Shown here: positions 52,189 to 61,900 of the stretch, piece by piece
How the letters are laid out: every line of letters starts with the position of its first letter
How positions within the stretch are numbered: position 1 is the stretch's first letter
Program-made: the position numbers and the translations under genes
NCBI GenBank assembly: GCA_038146985.1
Contig: JAYQSQ010000010.1
Location: 1-64,000 of the forward strand
DNA: 64,000 nt
Reading direction: 5' to 3'
From: JADHLJ01 sp038146985
Lineage (GTDB): Bacteria > Pseudomonadota > Alphaproteobacteria > Thalassobaculales > Thalassobaculaceae
The notes under the pieces: model-generated
Database searches by the model: none
What the model was told of the DNA's origin: nothing
Seen by the model: the letters and a program-made list of their open reading frames with translations, nothing else

Positions 52189-53163
52189 ATGCCGATCAAG
52201 GTTTTCTACCACGTCAAGGCCCGCCAGGATTTCTACGATCTGATCCGCTCGACCATGCCGGCCGACCGCTACGAGCTTCTGGTCATGGAAGGGGACAGCC
52301 AGGAAGAGCGGCTGGCGAAGCTGGCGGAGGCCGAGATGGTGATCGTCGGCGGCCTCCGGCTGTCCGAGGCCGAGATCGAAGCCGCCGGACGGCTCCGTCT
52401 GGTGCTGCACCAGGGCGTCGGCTATCACGACACGGTGGCGACGGATGCCTTGATGAAGCGGCAGATCCGGCTTGCGGTGACGCCCCAGGGCACCAGTGAA
52501 GGCGTGGCCGAGCACGCGATCATGATGATGCTGGCCACGGGCCGGCGGCTCGCCTATTGCGATGCCGAACTGCGCGAGGGGCGCTGGCACTCGAATACCT
52601 TCCGCTCCACCGCGCGCCAGCTTCTCGGTGCCACGGTCGGCATTATCGGTCTCGGCCGCATCGGCAAGCAGGTGGCGAAACGCCTGATCGGCTTCGGGAC
52701 CCGGACGATCTATACCGACCTGCTGGAGATGGCGCCTGAAATCGAGCGCGACTTACAAGTGACCCGCGCGACCTTCGACGAGATCCTGACGCACTCGGAC
52801 TTCATCACGCTGCATGTGCCGCTGACCGACTCGACCCACCATATGATCGATACCGCCGCCATCGCCCGCATGCGGCCCGGCACCACGCTGATCAATTGCG
52901 CGCGCGGTCCGGTGGCCTCCCAGGAGGCGCTGTTGGAAGGGCTCCGGTCCGGACATCTCGGCGGCGTCGGCCTGGACGTTTTCGAGATCGAGCCGCTGCC
53001 GGCGCCCAATCCTTTCGCCGAGTTCCCGAACGTGGTGCTGACCCCGCATCACGCGCCGGGCACCCGAGACACCATGGTGATCAAGTTCTCCGAGATTTTC
53101 GCGAACGCCGACCGTTTCTTCTCCGGCGACCGGATGGAGAACGAGATCTCGCTGTCGCGATGA
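52189..53163 (+). CDS. D-2-hydroxyacid dehydrogenase family protein
   Basis: The 324-residue protein has VGIIGLGRIGKQ (about 149-160) for NAD(P), Arg in INCARGPV, Glu in VFEIEPLP and His in LTPHHAPG, the catalytic set of the phosphoglycerate/glyoxylate reductase-like branch. It differs clearly from the dehydrogenase at 45966 (tail and length). Start at 52189 after GGAAAG. The deacetylase gene follows after 16 bases, so the two are co-transcribed. Confidence 0.85.
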   Translation: MPIKVFYHVKARQDFYDLIRSTMPADRYELLVMEGDSQEERLAKLAEAEMVIVGGLRLSEAEIEAAGRLRLVLHQGVGYHDTVATDALMKRQIRLAVTPQGTSEGVAEHAIMMMLATGRRLAYCDAELREGRWHSNTFRSTARQLLGATVGIIGLGRIGKQVAKRLIGFGTRTIYTDLLEMAPEIERDLQVTRATFDEILTHSDFITLHVPLTDSTHHMIDTAAIARMRPGTTLINCARGPVASQEALLEGLRSGHLGGVGLDVFEIEPLPAPNPFAEFPNVVLTPHHAPGTRDTMVIKFSEIFANADRFFSGDRMENEISLSR

Positions 53164-53179
53164 CGCGGGGCGCCGCCAC

Positions 53180-54037
53180 ATGACTGGCGCGATTTGGCCA
53201 GGCGGGGCGCGGCTGGCCCTGTCCATCGTGGTCAATGTCGAGGAAGGCTCGGAGCAGTCCATCGCCGAAGGCGACCGGGGGCCGGAGCCGGTCGACGAAC
53301 TGGGTGTCGTGCCGCGCAAGCCGATGCGCAACTACGGCAACGAGAGCAACTACCAATACGGCATCAAGCGCGGCGCGCCCCGGATCATGGATCTGCTGGA
53401 ACGCCATGGCTTGAGCGCCACCTTCACCGCCGCCGCGCTTAGTCTGGAACGGGCGCCGGAACTGACCCGCCGGATTGTCGCCGGTGGACACGAGGTGTGC
53501 AGCCATGGCTGGCGCTGGATCCATCAGTTCGCCATGGACGAGGCGGCCGAGCGCGCCTTCATCGCCAAGGCGGCGGACTCGATCGAGCGCACCACGGGTG
53601 CCCGTCCGGCAGGCTGGCTCTCGCGCTATCTGCTGACCGAGAATACTCGCCGGCTTTTGGTCGAGGCCGGCTTCACCTACCACATGGACGACTATTCTGA
53701 CGATATGCCGTTCTGGGACAATGTCGGCGGCAAGCCGATTCTGATCATGCCCTATGCACTCGACAGCAACGACATGAAGATGTGGACCGCGCCCGCCTAT
53801 ACGCCGGAGCAATGGTATCGCTATGCCGTCGATACTTTCGACCAGCTTCACCGCGAGGGAGCCGACGAGCCGAGGATGATGTCGATCGGCCTGCACCTGC
53901 GGATCATCGGGCGTCCCGGCCGCTTTATCTGGCTGGAGCGTTTCATCGATCATGTGCTGGCGACGGACGGGGTCTGGATCACGTCCCGGCGCGCGATCGC
54001 CGAGCATTGGGCAAAGGTGTACCCACCAGCTTCATAG
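53180..54037 (+). CDS. polysaccharide deacetylase-fold (NodB/PuuE-like) hydrolase
   Basis: The 285-residue protein has the NodB fold, related to but distinct from the one at 12280-13155: SIVVNVEEGSEQSI near the start, GHEVCSHGWRW (about 101-111) with the histidine-rich metal site, and GWLSRYLLTENT (about 143-154). No signal peptide, so cytoplasmic, in line with PuuE-type allantoinase or amidase activity. It starts 16 bases after the 2-hydroxyacid dehydrogenase gene. Confidence 0.75.
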   Translation: MTGAIWPGGARLALSIVVNVEEGSEQSIAEGDRGPEPVDELGVVPRKPMRNYGNESNYQYGIKRGAPRIMDLLERHGLSATFTAAALSLERAPELTRRIVAGGHEVCSHGWRWIHQFAMDEAAERAFIAKAADSIERTTGARPAGWLSRYLLTENTRRLLVEAGFTYHMDDYSDDMPFWDNVGGKPILIMPYALDSNDMKMWTAPAYTPEQWYRYAVDTFDQLHREGADEPRMMSIGLHLRIIGRPGRFIWLERFIDHVLATDGVWITSRRAIAEHWAKVYPPAS

Positions 54038-54180
54038 AAGGTCATTTCGGAGCTTGGGACCGGCTGGTTCAATTGGCCGTCGCGCTCGCGAGAGCAGGGT
54101 CCTAGGATCAGGTGCGGCAGGGGGCCTCGCGTTCGCGAGGGCGATGGAAGACAGGGGTTCGCGAGGGGGAGTAAACGGCC

Positions 54181-55533
54181 ATGCAAGACGCGATCGAAGC
54201 CTTCGCGGATCACGTGATCGCCACCAAGACCGAGGATATCCCGGATGCCGCGAGACTGGCGGCCAAGACCTACATCCTCGATACCATCGGCGTTGGTCTC
54301 GCGGGGTCAGGGGGACCCTACGTGCCGGAACTGCTGAAGGTCCATAGCGGCGATGGCCCGTCCCGGGTGCTTGGCCAGAAGGCGCGCCTGGCGCCTGCCG
54401 ATGCGGCGCTGTTGAACGGCTATCAGATCCACAACTCGGAATTCGACTGCGTACACGAGAAGGCGGTCATCCACACCATGACGGTGCTGATGGCGGCTCT
54501 GCTCGCGGAAGCCGACCGGCGCGGCGGGATTGACGGCGAGAGCCTGATCCGGGCTTCGGTACTGGGGGTGGACGTCGCCTGCAATCTCGGGGTTGCCTGC
54601 TCCACCGGGCTTCAGTTCTTTCGGCCCGCAACTGCCGGCGCCTTCGCGGCCATCGCGGCGATGGGCGCGGTCCGCGGCTACGACAAGTATACGCTGCTGA
54701 AGGCCTTCGCGCTGGGCTACTCCCAGCTTTGCGGGACCATGCAGGCCCATACCGAAGGCTCGCCGATCCTGGCCCTGCAGATCGGGTTCAACGCGCGCAA
54801 CGCGCTCAGTGCCTGCGACATGGCGGAGCATGGCCTGCCGGGGCTGAAAGGTGTTCTGGAGGGGCCGTTCGGCTATTTCGGCCTGTTCGAGAAGGCGGGA
54901 GACATCCGGTCGGTTCTGCCGACCCTGGGCGAGGTCTGGCGCATTACCGAAGTGGCCCACAAGCCTTTTCCAAGCGGGCGGGCGACCCACGGCATCGTCG
55001 ACGCGATCCAGGAATTGCGGCGCGAGCACGCAATCGATGCCGGGGCCGTCGCCAGGGTCGAGGCGCGGGTGCCCTCGCTCACCAACCATCTGGTCGGCCG
55101 CCCGGTGCATGACGCGATGGAGATCAACTACGCCCGCCTGAACGGCCGGTATGCCGCCGCCGTCATGCTGAGCCGGGGCTTCATCGGCATTGAGGATTTC
55201 ACGCTGGAGGCGGTGCGGATGCCGGAACGGGTCGCGCTGGCCCGAAAGGTTTCGATCTCCATTGACGGCAACCCCGACCCGAACGCCCTCTCCCCGGTGG
55301 AGGTCGACATCCACATGGCCGACGGCCAGGTGCATTCCAAGCGGATCGATACTGTCTACGGCAATCCGGCCAAGCCGATGACCCGGGATGCGCATCTGAC
55401 GAAGTTCCGCCGCAACTGGGCGGCGGCGGCCTGCGGCTTGAAGCCGGTGGACGCCGAGGTGATGATCAACCGGGTGGACACCTTGGAGACGGTGCCGGAC
55501 ATTCGCGAACTGATCGATCTGGCGACGGTCTAG
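54181..55533 (+). CDS. MmgE/PrpD family protein
   Basis: The 450-residue protein has the MmgE/PrpD fold: FADHVIATKTEDIPDAARLAAKTYILDTIGVGLAGSG near the start, and YQIHNSEFDCVHEKAVIHTM (about 81-100), with HKPFPSGRATHGIVDAI (about 260-276). The family includes 2-methylcitrate dehydratase and uncharacterised dehydratases. No prpBC genes are nearby, so a methylcitrate-cycle role is not indicated. The 143 bases before it hold short repeats of TCGCGAG and an SD (GAGGGGGAG). Confidence 0.82.
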   Translation: MQDAIEAFADHVIATKTEDIPDAARLAAKTYILDTIGVGLAGSGGPYVPELLKVHSGDGPSRVLGQKARLAPADAALLNGYQIHNSEFDCVHEKAVIHTMTVLMAALLAEADRRGGIDGESLIRASVLGVDVACNLGVACSTGLQFFRPATAGAFAAIAAMGAVRGYDKYTLLKAFALGYSQLCGTMQAHTEGSPILALQIGFNARNALSACDMAEHGLPGLKGVLEGPFGYFGLFEKAGDIRSVLPTLGEVWRITEVAHKPFPSGRATHGIVDAIQELRREHAIDAGAVARVEARVPSLTNHLVGRPVHDAMEINYARLNGRYAAAVMLSRGFIGIEDFTLEAVRMPERVALARKVSISIDGNPDPNALSPVEVDIHMADGQVHSKRIDTVYGNPAKPMTRDAHLTKFRRNWAAAACGLKPVDAEVMINRVDTLETVPDIRELIDLATV

Positions 55534-55665
55534 TACCTCGAATCCGAAGCGTTCATCGACGGCGGCCCGAGTGCTGGTGCGACGCTTGAACCCCCACTAC
55601 GGCGCGGCTTTTCGGGTCCGACTTGTCATCTAAAATTCAGCAAACCACGACACGGGAGAACGACC

Positions 55666-56061
55666 ATGGCTTCAACGCGGGAGACCGGCCGCAAACTGCT
55701 GGCGAAGACAATTGGCGACGACTACATGAAACGCCGCGACGAGAGCACCAACGCCTTCAACGCGCCATTGCGCGAGTTTTCGGAAACCGCCGCCTTCGGC
55801 ATGGTCTGGAGCCGAGAGGGGCTGGAGCCGAAGTTCCGCAGCATGCTGTGCATGGCCATGCTGACGGCGCTGAACCGCCCGCATGAACTGGGGCTGCACC
55901 TGCGCAGCGCGTTGAACAACGGCTGCACGGTCACGGAAATCCGCGAGACCCTGATGCATACCGTGCCCTATTGCGGCATTCCGGCGACCCTCGATGCCTT
56001 CGCCGTCGCGGAGAAATTTCTTACCGAGCAGGGTCTCTTGCCGATGGACGAGGACAAGTGA
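55666..56061 (+). CDS. carboxymuconolactone decarboxylase family protein
   Basis: The 131-residue protein has the AhpD-fold/CMD pattern: FSETAAFGMVWSREGLEPKFRSMLCMAMLTALNRPHEL (about 37-75) and NGCTVTEIRETLMHTVPYCGIPA (about 84-106). It lacks the CxxC of AhpD peroxidase members, so it fits the gamma-carboxymuconolactone decarboxylase branch. GGGAG precedes the ATG. It is the last gene of the run that begins at 52189, with no downstream partner for about 100 bases. Confidence 0.82.
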   Translation: MASTRETGRKLLAKTIGDDYMKRRDESTNAFNAPLREFSETAAFGMVWSREGLEPKFRSMLCMAMLTALNRPHELGLHLRSALNNGCTVTEIRETLMHTVPYCGIPATLDAFAVAEKFLTEQGLLPMDEDK

Positions 56062-56161
56062 TCCGCTGACCGGAACCGGCCCTGCGGTCGCACGTGGGGA
56101 AGATTGCGTCTCCCACGGTGCACGGTTTATTGTCCGATGACACTGTTGGAGCCGCTCCAAG

Positions 56162-57373
56162 ATGATTTCTCGTCCCGCCCTCATTGGCGTTGTCGGCGCC
56201 ATCGTGGTGCTCGCGGCGGTAGTGTTGAACTATTTCATCTCGGATGAAGCGCCGAGCGACAGCGTCGCGGCGCCCCCGGTAGCGACCGCGCCGACGGAAC
56301 CGCAAGAGCAAGCGTCGGCAGGTGGAACCGAAGGCGAAAAACCGGCGGCCGCCGCGCCGGTCAATCCGGCGCCGCAATCGCCGATCGCGAATGAACGAAC
56401 GGATGCACCGGTCTTCGACGTCGTCCGGGTCGACCCCGACGGCAATACCGTGATCGCCGGCCGGGCGCGCCCGAATTCCAAGGTCCAGATCCTTGAAGGT
56501 GGCCGGGTGATCGGCGAAGTGACCGCCGACGGCCGGGGCGATTGGGTCTTCGTGCCGGAAAAACGCCTGGAACCGGGAAGCCGTATTCTCACCCTCTCCA
56601 CAACCAACGACAGCGGAGAGAGGTTGGATTCCGAAAATGCGGTGGTCCTGGTGATCCCGGAAGCCGGCAAGAACATCGCCGGCGACGCGGCCTCGGGCGA
56701 TCGCACGCCCCTGGCGATGGTTGTCCCTCGGGATCAGGCCTCGGCCGCGCCGTCCAGGGTGATCCAGGCGCCGAAGAGCGCGGATGCAACGGCGCGCGAG
56801 GAAGGGACGTTCAAGGAGAATGCCCCAGGGTCCGGCGCGCCGGCCGTCCGGTCGTTCCCGGAATCCTCGAATACCCCGGGCACGGCGGAGCAGGTGGCCT
56901 CGGGGACCGCAACGGCCGATGCTAAAGGTCCTGTCGCGCTCGATACGGTCGACTATGACGATAAGGGCGAAGTCGTCTTCAGCGGCCGCGCCGCGCCCGG
57001 CGACCGGGTCCAGGTCTATGTCGACAACAAGCTGGTCGGCGATGCCGTTGCCGATGCCCAGGGACGCTGGACCTTGACGCCCGACGGCAAGCTCGCGCCG
57101 GGCCAGCACGACATCCGCGTCGACAAGGTCGCGGAGACCGGCAAGGTCCTGGCTCGGATCGAGCTGCCGTTTGTCCGCGCGAAACCGTTCAGCGGGCTGC
57201 CGGCGCAAACCGTGGTCGTCATCCAATCCGGCAACAACCTGTGGCGGATCGCGGCGCGGGTCTATGGCGACGGGATGCGATACACGGATATTTTCCAGGC
57301 CAATGCGGATCAGATCCGAAATCCCGATCTGATCTATCCTGGCCAGGTTTTCGGTCTGCCGAAGACCAACTGA
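56162..57373 (+). CDS. membrane-anchored LysM-domain protein with Ig-like repeats
   Basis: The 403-residue protein has an N-terminal hydrophobic anchor (LIGVVGAIVVLAAVVLNYF, about 7-25), a Pro/Ala-rich linker (about 33-80), two related beta-sandwich-like repeats (RVDPDGNTVIAGRARPN..., about 92-155; DYDDKGEVVFSGRAAPG..., about 263-325) and a C-terminal LysM domain (IQSGNNLWRIAARVYGDGMRY, about 357-377). It would bind peptidoglycan from the inner membrane. The psd gene starts 28 bases downstream, so it may be co-transcribed with phospholipid synthesis. Confidence 0.82.
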   Translation: MISRPALIGVVGAIVVLAAVVLNYFISDEAPSDSVAAPPVATAPTEPQEQASAGGTEGEKPAAAAPVNPAPQSPIANERTDAPVFDVVRVDPDGNTVIAGRARPNSKVQILEGGRVIGEVTADGRGDWVFVPEKRLEPGSRILTLSTTNDSGERLDSENAVVLVIPEAGKNIAGDAASGDRTPLAMVVPRDQASAAPSRVIQAPKSADATAREEGTFKENAPGSGAPAVRSFPESSNTPGTAEQVASGTATADAKGPVALDTVDYDDKGEVVFSGRAAPGDRVQVYVDNKLVGDAVADAQGRWTLTPDGKLAPGQHDIRVDKVAETGKVLARIELPFVRAKPFSGLPAQTVVVIQSGNNLWRIAARVYGDGMRYTDIFQANADQIRNPDLIYPGQVFGLPKTN

Positions 57374-57401
57374 TCTTCAACTCCGGCGCGAGGGACGGCC
57401 G

Positions 57402-58118
57402 ATGGCCCCCAAAAATTCCGATAACGACGGTCTGCTGAGCGGTATTCTGGTGCCGGTTGCCCGGGAGGGTTGGCCCTTCATCGGCATTTTCGCCGGGGCG
57501 AGCGTCCTCCTGTTTCTGGTGGCCGAACCGCTCGGTTATGCCGGGGCGGTTTTGACGCTCTGGTGTGTCTATTTTTTTCGCGATCCGCCGAGGGTCACGC
57601 CGAGCCGGGACGGCCTCGTGATTACGCCCGCCGACGGGGTGGTGCAGCTGATCGTCGACAAGGCCCCGCCGCAACAGTTGGAAATGGGGAACGAGCCGGT
57701 CACCCGCATCAGCGTCTTCATGAATGTCTTCGATTGCCACGTGAACCGAATCCCCTGTGACGGCCGGATCGGGAAACTTTCCTATATTCCAGGGCGTTTC
57801 GTGAACGCCGCCCTTGATAAGGCGAGTGAGGAGAATGAGAGGCAGATGCTGCGGATCGACCGGCCGGACGGCAAACAGGTGGCGGCGGTACAGATCGCGG
57901 GGCTGGTGGCTCGGCGCATCGTTTGCTATCTGCGGGACGATCAGACGGTTCTCGCCGGAGAGCGGTTCGGCCTGATCCGCTTCGGCAGCCGGGTCGACGT
58001 CTACCTGCCGCCGGGGGTTTCGGCCCAGGTGGCGGTCGGCCAGCGCTGCATCGCCGGCGAGACGGTCCTTGCCGACTTGCTGTCAGGCGAGCCGTCGCGC
58101 GCCGGCGAAGTGCGCTAG
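57402..58118 (+). CDS. psd: phosphatidylserine decarboxylase (short type)
   Basis: The 238-residue protein has the short-type decarboxylase organisation: PRVTPSRDGLVITPADGVVQ (about 63-82), FMNVFDCHVNRIP and the self-processing site RFGSRVDVYLPP (about 199-210), in which the FGSR motif gives the pyruvoyl cofactor. It makes phosphatidylethanolamine in the inner membrane. It starts 28 bases after the LysM gene and is followed by pssA after 25 bases. Confidence 0.88.
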   Translation: MAPKNSDNDGLLSGILVPVAREGWPFIGIFAGASVLLFLVAEPLGYAGAVLTLWCVYFFRDPPRVTPSRDGLVITPADGVVQLIVDKAPPQQLEMGNEPVTRISVFMNVFDCHVNRIPCDGRIGKLSYIPGRFVNAALDKASEENERQMLRIDRPDGKQVAAVQIAGLVARRIVCYLRDDQTVLAGERFGLIRFGSRVDVYLPPGVSAQVAVGQRCIAGETVLADLLSGEPSRAGEVR

Positions 58119-58143
58119 AAGAGACCGCGAGGCGAGGAGACAC

Positions 58144-58947
58144 ATGCTGCAAACCGGTCAGAAGCGCCGCTTCAAGGTTATCTCCCTCGGCACGCTGATC
58201 CCGAACATGATCACCGTCATGGCGCTGTGTTCGGGGCTCACCGGCATCCGTTTCGCGCTTCAGGAGCGCTGGGAGTTCGCCGTCGGCGCGATTGCCGTGG
58301 CGGCGGTGCTGGATACCCTGGACGGCCGGATGGCCCGGCTGCTCAACGGCCAGAGCAAGTTCGGCGCGGAGCTTGATTCACTGGCCGATTTCATCAGCTT
58401 CGGCGTTTCACCGGCGGTCATTCTGTTCCTGTGGACGACCCAGGATGTGCGCGGTTTCGGCTGGATGTGCGCGCTGTTCTTCGCGACCTGCATGGCGCTG
58501 CGCCTGGCCCGGTTCAACACCAAGCTCGATGATGTCGACCCGCCGCCCTTCGCCAAGCGGTTTTTCACCGGGGTGCCGGCGCCGGCGGCGGCGGGGCTCG
58601 GATGCCTGCCGCTGATCCTGAGCTTCGTGTTCGGCGATGGAGTAATCTCCCAACCGGCCTTCGTCGCGGTATGGATGGTGATCGTCGGCCTGCTGATGGT
58701 CAGCAGCATTCCGACCTATTCCTTCAAGGGCACCCGGCTGCCGCAGAAACTCATGCTGCCCATCGTGCTGGCGGCTGGGGTCGCGATCGCGGGGTTCCTC
58801 AGCGAGCCGTGGATGACCCTGGGCGGCATCATCATCCTCTATCTCGGGACGATCCCGCTCAGCTACCGGTCGTACCGCCGGCTCTCAGCGTTGCATCTCG
58901 CGGCCGTGGGCGAGCAACCCGCAGCGGACCAAGCCGACAACCCCTGA
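58144..58947 (+). CDS. pssA: CDP-diacylglycerol-serine O-phosphatidyltransferase
   Basis: The 267-residue membrane protein has the CDP-alcohol phosphotransferase motif DGRMARLLNGQSKFGAELDSLAD (about 57-79), with D, G, AR, G, D, D in place, and about six to eight membrane helices. It makes phosphatidylserine, the substrate of the neighbouring psd product. An open frame begins 25 codons upstream, but GAGGAG lies 6 bases before the ATG at 58144. It is convergent with the RND pump gene, 9 bases away. Confidence 0.88.
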   Translation: MLQTGQKRRFKVISLGTLIPNMITVMALCSGLTGIRFALQERWEFAVGAIAVAAVLDTLDGRMARLLNGQSKFGAELDSLADFISFGVSPAVILFLWTTQDVRGFGWMCALFFATCMALRLARFNTKLDDVDPPPFAKRFFTGVPAPAAAGLGCLPLILSFVFGDGVISQPAFVAVWMVIVGLLMVSSIPTYSFKGTRLPQKLMLPIVLAAGVAIAGFLSEPWMTLGGIIILYLGTIPLSYRSYRRLSALHLAAVGEQPAADQADNP

Positions 58948-58956
58948 TCCTGAGGC

Positions 58957-61900
58957 CTATTCGGCCGGAGCGGGAGCCGGCGCGGCTTTGCGGGCCCGGC
59001 GGTCGAGCCGCCACGCCTTGACGTTCTCGCGGACCATCAGGGCGCAGGGGGTGACCACGAGGGTCAGGATGCTGGCGAATCCAAGGCCGAAGACGATCGC
59101 GGTGGCGAGCGAGACCCACCACTGGGTCGACGGCGCGCCGACACTGACTTCGCGGGTGACGAAGTCGATGCTGACCTGAAAGACCATCGGCAGCAGGCCC
59201 AGGATCGTCGTCACCGTGGTCAGCAGGACCGGCCGCAGACGCTGGGCCCCGGTCCGCAGAACCGCGTCCAGCGCATCCGCCGACCGGCTCTTCATATGGT
59301 CGAAAGTGTCGATCAGCACGATGTTGTTGTTGACCACGATGCCGGCCAGCGCGATCACCCCGACGCCGGTCATCACGATTCCGAACGGCTTGCCGGTGAT
59401 CAGGAGGCCGAGCATGACGCCGATGGTCGACATGATCACCGCCGAGAGGATCAGGAAGGCGCTGTAGAAGCTGTTGAACTGGGTGATCAGGATGATCGCC
59501 ATGATGAACAGCGCGACACCGAACGCCTTTACCAGGAACGCCTGGGCCTCGGCCTGTTCCTGGTCCTCGCCCTTGAAGACCACCTCGACGGTTTCCGGAA
59601 GCTCGACCGTGGCCAGCCATTGCCGCAGTTCCCGGGTCTTTTCGTCGGGCAGCACGCCGGGCAGCACGTCCGCCTTGACGTTCATCACCCGGCTGGCGTC
59701 GACGCGCTTGATGGTGCCGACCTTGGGTTCGGGGCTCCAGTCGATGAAACCGGCGATCGGGATCAGGCCCTTATCCGTCAGGATCCGGATGCGCTGAAGC
59801 TGATCGAGCTTGCGGTAGGCCTCGGGGTAGCGCACGACGACGTCGATCTCTTCGTCGCTGTCGTCCGGGCGGTACTCGGTGATCTTCAGACCTTTTGTCA
59901 CGAGCTGCACATAGTTGCCGACCAGCGCCACGTCGGTGCCGAACTTCGCGGCTTGGGCCCGGTCGACCTTGAGCCGCCATTCGATGCCCGGGATATCGCG
60001 GTCATCCTCGATATTGGTCAGCCCCTGCATCCCGTCGAAGCACTCGCGGATCAGGCTGACGGTCCGGACCAGATCCTCGGGATTGTCGGAGCGGACCTGA
60101 AGCTGCACCGGCTTGCCGGTCGGCGGGCCGGCCTCCTCCTTCGCGGGCTCGACGACGATGCCGGCATAGGCCGAGGCGCGCCGCACGATCTCGTCCAGGG
60201 TCTCCTGGGCCGGCCGGCGCTCCCGCCAGTCCTTGAACTCGAGCAGGATCGAGCCGATGACGTCCTCGGCGATGTCCTGACCGCCGGAATCGGGCTTGCC
60301 GACGAAGGTGTAGACGGATTTGAACTGGTCGAGGGCGAGGATTTCGCGTTCCACGTCGAGGACGAGATCGGCTTTCTCTTCCGTCGACAGATTTCCCCGG
60401 GCATGGACATAGATCTTGGCGTTGTCGGGCTCGACATCGGGGAAGAACTCGACCCCGTGACCGGCAAAGGCGTAGAACCACTGCACGCCGATCAGCATGG
60501 CGACGGCACCCGCCAGGACCTTCGCGGGATGCCGTAGTGCCCCGCGCAGAATCCGGAGATAGACCCCGGTTCCACCCGAAATCTGCGCAAGATCCCCGGT
60601 TTCGGCAAGCGCGAGGTTGCGCGCCGATGCCGGGTCCTGGGCGCCTGGCTTGCCAAACCGGGCGCCCAAGGCGGGGATGAACAGCAGCGCCATCAGCAGC
60701 GAGGCCGTCAGTGTCGCGCCCAGGGTGATCGGCAGGAACTTCATGAACTCGCCAACGATCCCGGGCCAGAAGATCAGCGGCATGAAGGCGGCCAGGGTCG
60801 TCGCCGTCGAGGCGGTGATCGGCCAGGCCATGCGCTTGGCGGCGTCGCCATAGGCCTGGAGGCGCGGCGCGCCCTCGGCCATGCGCCGGTCCGCGAATTC
60901 GGTTACCACGATGGCGCCGTCAACCAGCCTGCCGCCCGCGAGAATAAGGCTGAACAGCACCACGATGTTGATCGTCAGGCCGAGCAGAGAGAGCACGAGG
61001 ATGCCGAGCAGGAACGACCCGGGGATCGCCACGCCGACCAGCACGCCGGAGCGCCAGCCCAGCGCGCCGACGATCACCACCATGACCAGGACAACGGCGC
61101 TCAGCACGTTGTTCTGCAGATCGGTCAGCATCCGGCGGATATTGGTCGACTGATCCTGGGAAAAGGTCGCCTGGACACCCGCCGGCCATTCCTCGGCGGC
61201 CTCGCCGACCACGGAGCGCACCTTTTCGATGGTCTCGATGATGTTCTCGCCGGTCCGTTTGGAGACCTCGAGGCCGATCGATGGATTGCCGGATAAGCGG
61301 GCGATTGAGTCGCGGTCCTTGAAGGTCCGGCGCACCTGGGCGATGTCGCCGATCGTCACCACGGCGTCGCCGTCGACCTTGATCGGCTGGGTCAGGATAT
61401 CGCGAAGATTCTCATACAGGCCCGGCACCTTGATCGGGAACCGTCCGTTTCCGGTATCCATGGTGCCGGCAGCGACCAGCATGTTGGACCGCGCCACGGT
61501 CTGCAGTACGGCGATGGAATCGATGCCGTAGCTGTCCATCCGCAGGGGATCGACCACGATTTCGATCAGCTCCTCGCGATTGCCGGTCAGTTTGGCTTCC
61601 AGAACCGTCGAGATGCCTTCGATCCGGTCGCGCAGGTTGCGCGCCAGATGCAGGAGCCGGTCTTCCGGAATATCGCCGGATAGCGTGACCACCAGAACCG
61701 GAAACAGGCTGATATTGACCTCGTGCACGGTCGGCTCGTCGGTGTCGTCGGGCAGGTCCGGCTTGGCGAGATCCACCTTCTCGCGCACATCCGTCAGCGC
61801 CTTGTCGGCATCGAATCCGGCGTCGAACTCCAGCACCACGCTGGCGCCGCTCTCATAGCTGTCGGCGCGCATCTCCTTGACGCCCTCGATGCCGCGCAAC

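Noticed and set aside
54125..54140. Hairpin CCTCGCGTTCGCGAGG as a regulatory element or attenuator of the MmgE/PrpD gene
   Set aside because: Short stem in GC-rich DNA, no leader peptide or terminator-like T-tract, and similar TCGCGAG words nearby suggest simple repeats.
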